From positions 1,550,001-1,614,000 of the forward strand of contig NC_088708.1 of the NCBI RefSeq assembly GCF_963576615.1: a stretch of DNA of 64,000 nt, in the 5' to 3' direction. Every line of letters begins with the position of its first letter. Positions within the stretch are counted from its first letter, which is position 1. The notes beneath the pieces were generated by a model. The model ran no database searches. It saw nothing but the letters and a program-made list of their open reading frames with translations, and was not told the DNA's origin. This stretch comes from Watersipora subatra. Lineage: Eukaryota; Bryozoa; Gymnolaemata; Cheilostomatida; Watersiporidae. The translations under genes and the position numbers were made by a program. Of the stretch, positions 62,201 through 64,000 are shown piece after piece.

Positions 62201-62654
62201 AGTTAAGGGGTTTAAATAAATGACACAAAAAGGAAAGCTTACGATCTATTTATACAAATGATGAGTTTGAATCTGAATGCTTTAGCTTTAGCTCCTGCAT
62301 ATGTTATAACTAAACAGCAGCTTACAAACACTCAATGCTCTGTCATAACTTTAGAATTACACTGCTACTTTAGAAATTCACTAATATTATTGGTGATAGA
62401 ACAAATTATACAGTGTTTCCCCAGACAAGCTGATATACTCCAAAGCATTCTGACTTTATCTCACTCCTACTCACATCTACTCACATACTACTTAGCTGCT
62501 GACTCTAAAGATTGCCAGTTATAAGTTAACTATGATATCACATTGAGTGCTTGGAGTGCTGCTGTAGATGATATGCAGCTTACAGCTGAGGAGGAAAGAA
62601 CAAGACACAAGTTCATCAGAACTGTAGATGATTTGCTGTTGACAGCATATTCAG
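32214..62654 (+). CDS. TUT4/TUT7-like terminal uridylyltransferase, N-terminal part (10 exons, continues past window)
   Basis: Exons: 32214-32372, 41697-41874, 42229-42369, 43344-43543, 45774-45881, 46566-46625, 54256-54487, 57213-57364, 57565-57724, 62568-62654. Phases agree at every junction (1477 nt, 492 codons, ending mid-codon), so no exon need be missing. Residues 1-53 start SARGRGRGRR, a basic Arg/Gly segment. Residues 113-140 hold the nucleotidyltransferase GS motif (LSGSVRDGFAIKDSDTNIRI). The catalytic D-x-D is D132-x-N134, so this module should be inactive, as is known for the first module of TUT4/TUT7. EKGGLLP (exon 5) and ELWLDMLRFYSLEFEF with KRIAIEEP (exons 7-8) are PAP-associated features. 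The CCHC knuckle is C420, C423, H428, C433. Exon 10 (TAEEERTRHKFIRTVDDLL) begins the next, presumably catalytic, module. Family members uridylate pre-let-7 and mRNA 3' ends in the cytoplasm. No N-terminal C2H2 finger is seen, unlike vertebrate TUT4/7. The exon 9 acceptor (57564 or 57576) is the least certain. Confidence 0.85.
32373..33081. other. start of TUT intron 1, no feature seen
   Basis: The first 0.7 kb of the 9.3-kb first intron (32373-41696). No repeat or exon recognised. Confidence 0.45.
33082..33270 (+). repeat. 46-bp tandem repeat, 4 copies
   Basis: Units read tttagtatgagagaaacagt then aggaccctctcttctacatg and ttcccc. The fourth unit has small changes. TUT intron 1. Confidence 0.9.
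33993..34389 (+). repeat. 24-bp minisatellite, about 16 copies
   Basis: Units of tgtttgtaaagcatacagct plus atac. The unit length is a multiple of three, which creates long stop-free frames (VCFTNSIA / MLYKQYSC repeats) on the minus strand. These are not called as genes. Confidence 0.92.
34619..34977 (+). repeat. degenerate gagttatg repeat
   Basis: Irregular alternation of gagttatggt and gagttatgat with variable spacing. Confidence 0.75.
35043..35829. mobile_element. hAT-like MITE, copy 1 (787 bp)
   Basis: Ends are caggcccgtattccctgg and ccagtgaatacaggcctg (inverted). It is flanked by near-identical 8-bp sequences, ctactctc (35035-35042) and ctattctc (35830-35837), as for hAT transposition. 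The same family occurs at 44221 and 52498. No transposase. A short segment near 35113 (cagtcaaactcggataactc) resembles the end of another inverted-repeat element and may be nested. Confidence 0.75.
35838..37360. other. TUT intron 1, mostly unassigned
   Basis: It includes a pyrimidine-rich stretch (35838-35960) and a degenerate run around 36430-36730 with repeated 'catctagag' and 'gtaccag' words. No exon seen. Confidence 0.4.
37851..37891. repeat. perfect 20-bp palindrome with 1-base centre
   Basis: taagtttgagctatgcatgt is followed by one t and then its exact reverse complement, inside the 37369-38715 element. Confidence 0.95.
38201..38340. repeat. long imperfect hairpin (about 65-bp arms)
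   Basis: The left arm 38201-38267 pairs with 38276-38340. Shared words are tcgccacgcacataca against its inverse tgtatgtgcatggcga, and ctagctgggtcac against gtgacccggctag. The loop is a few bases. A transcript would fold into a stem of about 130 nt. Confidence 0.85.
38838..39198 (+). repeat. 12-bp minisatellite, about 30 copies
   Basis: Units of gtagtcatagaa with gtagccatagaa variants. Stop-free frames on both strands are repeat artefacts. TUT intron 1. Confidence 0.95.
39735..39878 (+). repeat. ~17-bp tandem repeat, about 9 copies
   Basis: Units of agaactcatgtctatag with one- or two-base changes. Confidence 0.85.
40212..41066 (+). repeat. 28-bp minisatellite, about 30 copies
   Basis: Units of acagtgactcatataacatg plus tgaacatt, with tgatcatt and tgagcatt variants. 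It contains a gtgactca (AP-1-like) word in most units. TUT intron 1, about 0.6 kb before exon 2. Confidence 0.92.
42370..43112 (+). repeat. ~20-bp array grown from a splice-donor region (TUT intron 3)
   Basis: Units start as aaaaggtcaaggtatgttct, the same string as the exon 3 end plus donor (aaaaggtcaag|gtatgtt, 42359-42376), and drift to ctaataggtcaaggtgtgtt further on. About 37 units. Each unit keeps a donor-like aag|gtatgt or aag|gtgtgt. Confidence 0.9.
44221..44964. mobile_element. hAT-like MITE, copy 2 (744 bp)
   Basis: Same family as 35043-35829: starts caggcctgattccctgg, ends ccagggaatacaggcctg. Flanked by tttcttac (44213-44220) and tctcttac (44965-44972), 7 of 8 bases alike. The interior differs from copy 1. 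TUT intron 4. Confidence 0.75.
45430..45546 (+). repeat. (GT/GC)n microsatellite
   Basis: Alternating purine-pyrimidine run of gtgtgt and gcgtgc, potentially Z-forming. TUT intron 4. Confidence 0.95.
45983..46505 (+). repeat. 15-bp minisatellite, about 34 copies
   Basis: Units of gacagtggtctgtgt with gcggt and tctgtat variants. It ends about 60 bp before exon 6 of the TUT gene. Frames of 100-180 codons through it are artefacts. Confidence 0.95.
46769..48125. mobile_element. inverted-repeat DNA element (outer, 1357 bp)
   Basis: Ends GGGGGTCCTACCA and TGGGAGGACCCCC (inverted, one mismatch). Flanked by an exact 5-bp duplication, gtagt (46764-46768 and 48126-48130). Weaker inverted similarity continues inwards (tcatcagaat / attctgacgat region). 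It hosts a second element at 47268-48005. A 101-codon frame near its left end has no recognised motif. Superfamily not assigned. Confidence 0.7.
47268..48005. mobile_element. inverted-repeat DNA element nested in the outer one (738 bp)
   Basis: Terminal inverted repeats begin aaaggtacggctacacgtaa and run about 37 bp nearly perfectly. Further paired blocks lie inside (gctgctagaatcgtgct; ttggactatactaattgc). Flanked by agt on both sides (3-bp duplication). No transposase. Confidence 0.8.
48585..48760 (-). mobile_element. tRNA-derived SINE, copy 1
   Basis: On the minus strand a tRNA-like head has a box A-like ggcttagccattg and a box B-like gtgagttcaaatcc at tRNA-like spacing, followed by a body shared with 49765-49935 (gctacaactggac) and an AT-rich tail. 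It is not an intact tRNA because the acceptor stem does not form. Confidence 0.6.
48759..48842 (+). repeat. 18-bp tandem repeat, about 5 copies
   Basis: Units of ataccatatactgtatat, next to the SINE head. Confidence 0.9.
48843..49764. other. TUT intron 6, unassigned
   Basis: Around 48897 the string gtgcgacctcgggttacgat resembles the terminus of Tc1/pogo-type elements seen in many animals, but no partner end was found. The remainder is AT-rich without structure I can name. Confidence 0.35.
49765..49935 (-). mobile_element. tRNA-derived SINE, copy 2
   Basis: On the minus strand, tagctcaatgggttagcaca is a clear box A region and gaggttccgagatcaaat a diverged box B. The body (agctacagctggacaaat) matches the SINE at 48585. 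TUT intron 6. Confidence 0.65.
50703..51032. mobile_element. TTAA-flanked MITE (330 bp)
   Basis: Ends aggtgtaccccaaatagct and agctatttggggcacacct (inverted, one mismatch). TTAA lies directly outside both ends (50699-50702, 51033-51036), as in piggyBac-type insertion. A TA-target reading is also possible. Confidence 0.72.
51136..52257. mobile_element. TTAA-flanked element with ~70-bp inverted repeats (1122 bp)
   Basis: The left end agcacataaattacataatt and the following 50 bp are matched almost perfectly in inverse at 52188-52257. TTAA flanks both ends (51132-51135, 52258-52261). Internal tgtgacgtc blocks are also inverted relative to each other. No transposase frame seen. Confidence 0.75.
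52498..53015. mobile_element. hAT-like MITE, copy 3, truncated and inverted
   Basis: It begins caggcctgtattcactgg and follows copy 1 (35043-35829) in reverse complement for about 500 bp. It stops near gttgggcaaataactta, so the opposite terminus is missing. Confidence 0.72.
53664..53790 (+). repeat. ~34-bp tandem repeat, 4 copies
   Basis: Units contain tttatagtgacctcgcattc then gctataactt. TUT intron 6. Confidence 0.85.
53904..54176 (+). repeat. 22-bp minisatellite, about 12 copies
   Basis: Units of ggacatacggacagctatag plus ct, nearly invariant. It ends 80 bp before exon 7 of the TUT gene. Confidence 0.95.
54601..55385 (+). repeat. 46-bp minisatellite, about 17 copies
   Basis: Units of tctgtgactagcagcattga, tagtgctctctagtatcagc and tatata. 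It runs directly into the next array. TUT intron 7. Confidence 0.95.
55386..55852 (+). repeat. 30-bp minisatellite, about 15 copies
   Basis: Units of tatcagctgtatatctgata plus cacactgtcc. The tatcagctgtatatctg part is shared with the unit ends of the preceding 46-bp array. Frames of about 170 codons on both strands are artefacts. Confidence 0.95.
55853..57212. other. end of TUT intron 7, no feature seen
   Basis: AT-rich unique-looking sequence. No repeat, exon or RNA recognised before the exon 8 acceptor. Confidence 0.45.
58513..58690 (+). repeat. ~44-bp tandem repeat, about 4 copies
   Basis: Units contain gccaagtaagggtctaggg then gtataaagtgtaggtattta. TUT intron 9. Confidence 0.8.
59063..59300. 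other. GC-richer patch in TUT intron 9
   Basis: Noticeably richer in G+C than its surroundings, with open frames in two phases (for example SPIGADVSCRAGACPG). No motif, splice context or repeat partner was recognised. It could be part of an old mobile element. Confidence 0.3.
59728..59850 (+). repeat. 39-bp tandem repeat, about 3 copies
   Basis: Units of ttgtttaccctccatatcag then tgctgatacagatatccaa. Confidence 0.88.
59996..60270 (+). repeat. 18-bp minisatellite, about 15 copies
   Basis: Units of tgggtagctagaggtagg, almost invariant, implying recent expansion. Confidence 0.95.
60322..60505 (+). repeat. degenerate ~16-bp repeat
   Basis: Irregular copies of atgataagatggtcac and related words. 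Confidence 0.7.
60657..62215 (+). repeat. 38-bp minisatellite, about 41 copies
   Basis: Units of gtgatccaatacatatgata then agttaaggggtgtaaata. Variants (aaaggatgtaaacag; agtaaaagggtg) recur about 532 bp apart (14 units), showing higher-order duplication. It lies about 350 bp before exon 10 of the TUT gene. Confidence 0.95.
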
Positions 62655-63455
62655 GTGACTATGTTTAGTAGAAACTCATACATATATACATACATCTCGA
62701 ACTCATACATATATATATACATGTATATATATATAAATATATATGTATATGTATTTATTTATATCTTATGTATATACATATATATCTACATACATAACTC
62801 ATATACTGTATATACCATAAAACCTCTAATTGAACGCCATGGCGCTCTATTTTTCAATCCTTCCTTTATAGTGGCGGTCAGTTGGAGGCGGCGTTCAAGT
62901 AGAGGCTCGCTGTATTTTTCAAATGGTTCCTCAGAATTTTCGGAAGATTAATTCAGCCTTGTTACGGGCGAAGCAAATGTCGCCCGCCTATATTTTGCTC
63001 TCTTTTTCCAGTGAAGCAATATTAAACATTTTGGATGCAATAAATCTGCTAACTTATCTCCAACTTGTCAGAGATCTCTTAATAAATATCTATTGGGAAA
63101 CCGAGAAATATCTCCGCCAGTTAATATCTATTGCTTAAAATTGATTTGTGATAATATTATAGCCTGTGTCCTTCTTCGCATTTTGTTGGCACTTTGAATT
63201 TTTAATTCATTTTAAATTTGAAGACATATTTTTATTTTATATCCAAGTTTACCAATGTCGCATAAAAGCTCATTTGCATCATTGATATATTTGCTACAGT
63301 TTGCAGCCATAACTAGCTTTTTATGTGCAATAGAAGAGGAAATACAAGTGTCGAAAAATTATAAGACCATATTACTGCAATGACGCTATCAAATAATTTG
63401 CTATAAATTTGCAAATTTATAAGTTATATAATGATAATCTACCAAATACTACAAA
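62655..63455. other. TUT intron 10, partial
   Basis: After exon 10 there is an AT-rich microsatellite-like tract (62690-62815) and a short inverted repeat, acctctaattgaacgcc (62822-62838) against ggcgttcaagtagagg (62890-62905), which resembles the ends of a small DNA element. No further exon was found. Confidence 0.5.
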
Positions 63456-63745
63456 TATACATTCATGAACAAGTGACATGAACGAACCGTATTTATATTA
63501 CATGCAAAGATAAAAGTTAACATTTTTAAAACAAAAGTATTTCAATCCTTTGCTCGGATAGCTGCGATCTGATTGCTGCTTTCGTTGGAACGAACATCTT
63601 CCAGTTATCCAATACTTTTCACAATATTTCATGACCTCAACATTTTTTCTGCATTGCTGACCTAGTCGATATTAGCGTCCAAACAATTTTTAGGCAAGGC
63701 AACAATTTTAGTCTTTTATGTGTTGCATTTAGCACAAATGCAACG
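63456..63745 (-). repeat. dispersed repeat, right copy (matches 1-260)
   Basis: Homologous to the left edge of the window in the same orientation, including the sequence around gctcggatagctgcg and gcatttagcacaaatgcaac. The protease-like frame of the left copy is not continued here. Confidence 0.6.
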
Positions 63746-63765
63746 CGTAAGTTTTGCTCGTTAAA

Positions 63766-64000
63766 CGTAATCTTTGGCCCCAACTTTGACCACCGTTTTT
63801 TATATATGTAATTATGTATATTGAAGTATTAAAATCGCGTTAAACAAAGAACTACTATTAGTCTGAGACAGTTATTAATTATTTCTACGGTGTTGCTTTC
63901 AAAGTTTATCTACCATCATAAATTTAATCCGTTTTGTATATACATGTAACTACTTCGAAGTATCAAGACCGCATTAAATACGGAACCACTATTAGCTTTA
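63766..64000. repeat. imperfect ~115-bp direct repeat at window end
   Basis: Two copies share 'tgtatattgaagtattaaaatcgcgttaaa' versus 'acttcgaagtatcaagaccgcattaaa' type sequence and end in accactattag. The second copy runs to the window edge. Confidence 0.5.

Overview
This is an AT-rich nuclear segment from an animal. Genes are split by GT-AG introns, the reading frames use the standard code, and the window holds LTR and non-LTR retrotransposons, inverted-repeat DNA transposons and very many private minisatellites. An invertebrate is most likely because the best-preserved element is BEL/Pao. A marine lophotrochozoan is a guess; the sequence does not fix the species.

Left part (about 1-18.9 kb): three paralogous genes for small secreted proteins with one von Willebrand factor A (vWA) domain. 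vWA-A (1028-4325) and vWA-B (6258-10183) are on the minus strand. vWA-C (10392-18877) is on the plus strand, head to head with B, with only 208 bp between start codons. I joined all exons by hand: predicted lengths are 337, 316 and 314 aa, each with a signal peptide and complete MIDAS residues. Between the N-terminal segment and the vWA core lies a linker that differs completely among the three. Introns carry a CRE-like 30-bp minisatellite split by a solo LTR (gene B), and a 5'-truncated non-LTR retroelement facing a second, inverted copy of its own 3' end (gene C).

Middle (18.9-32.2 kb): no host gene seen. A 22-bp satellite of roughly 180 copies is interrupted by one complete BEL/Pao retrotransposon (20220-28476, minus strand) with 794-bp LTRs that read as identical, a 5-bp target duplication and a single intact 1967-codon gag-pol frame.

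Right part (32.2-64 kb): the 5' portion of one very large plus-strand gene, a terminal uridylyltransferase of the TUT4/TUT7 type. Ten consecutive exons (32214-62654) join in phase to 492 codons. They encode the degenerate, presumably inactive N-terminal nucleotidyltransferase module, its PAP-associated part, a CCHC zinc knuckle and the start of the next module; the catalytic module must lie beyond the window. About 95% of the span is intron, filled with minisatellites, hAT-like and TTAA-flanked MITEs, nested inverted-repeat elements and tRNA-derived SINEs.

I found no prokaryote-type operon, CRISPR array, rRNA or intact tRNA gene, and no clearly new biochemical system. The most unusual items are the vWA cluster with its hypervariable linker and exon remodelling, the tandem array built from a splice-donor region in the TUT gene, and the retroelement insertions inside minisatellites.
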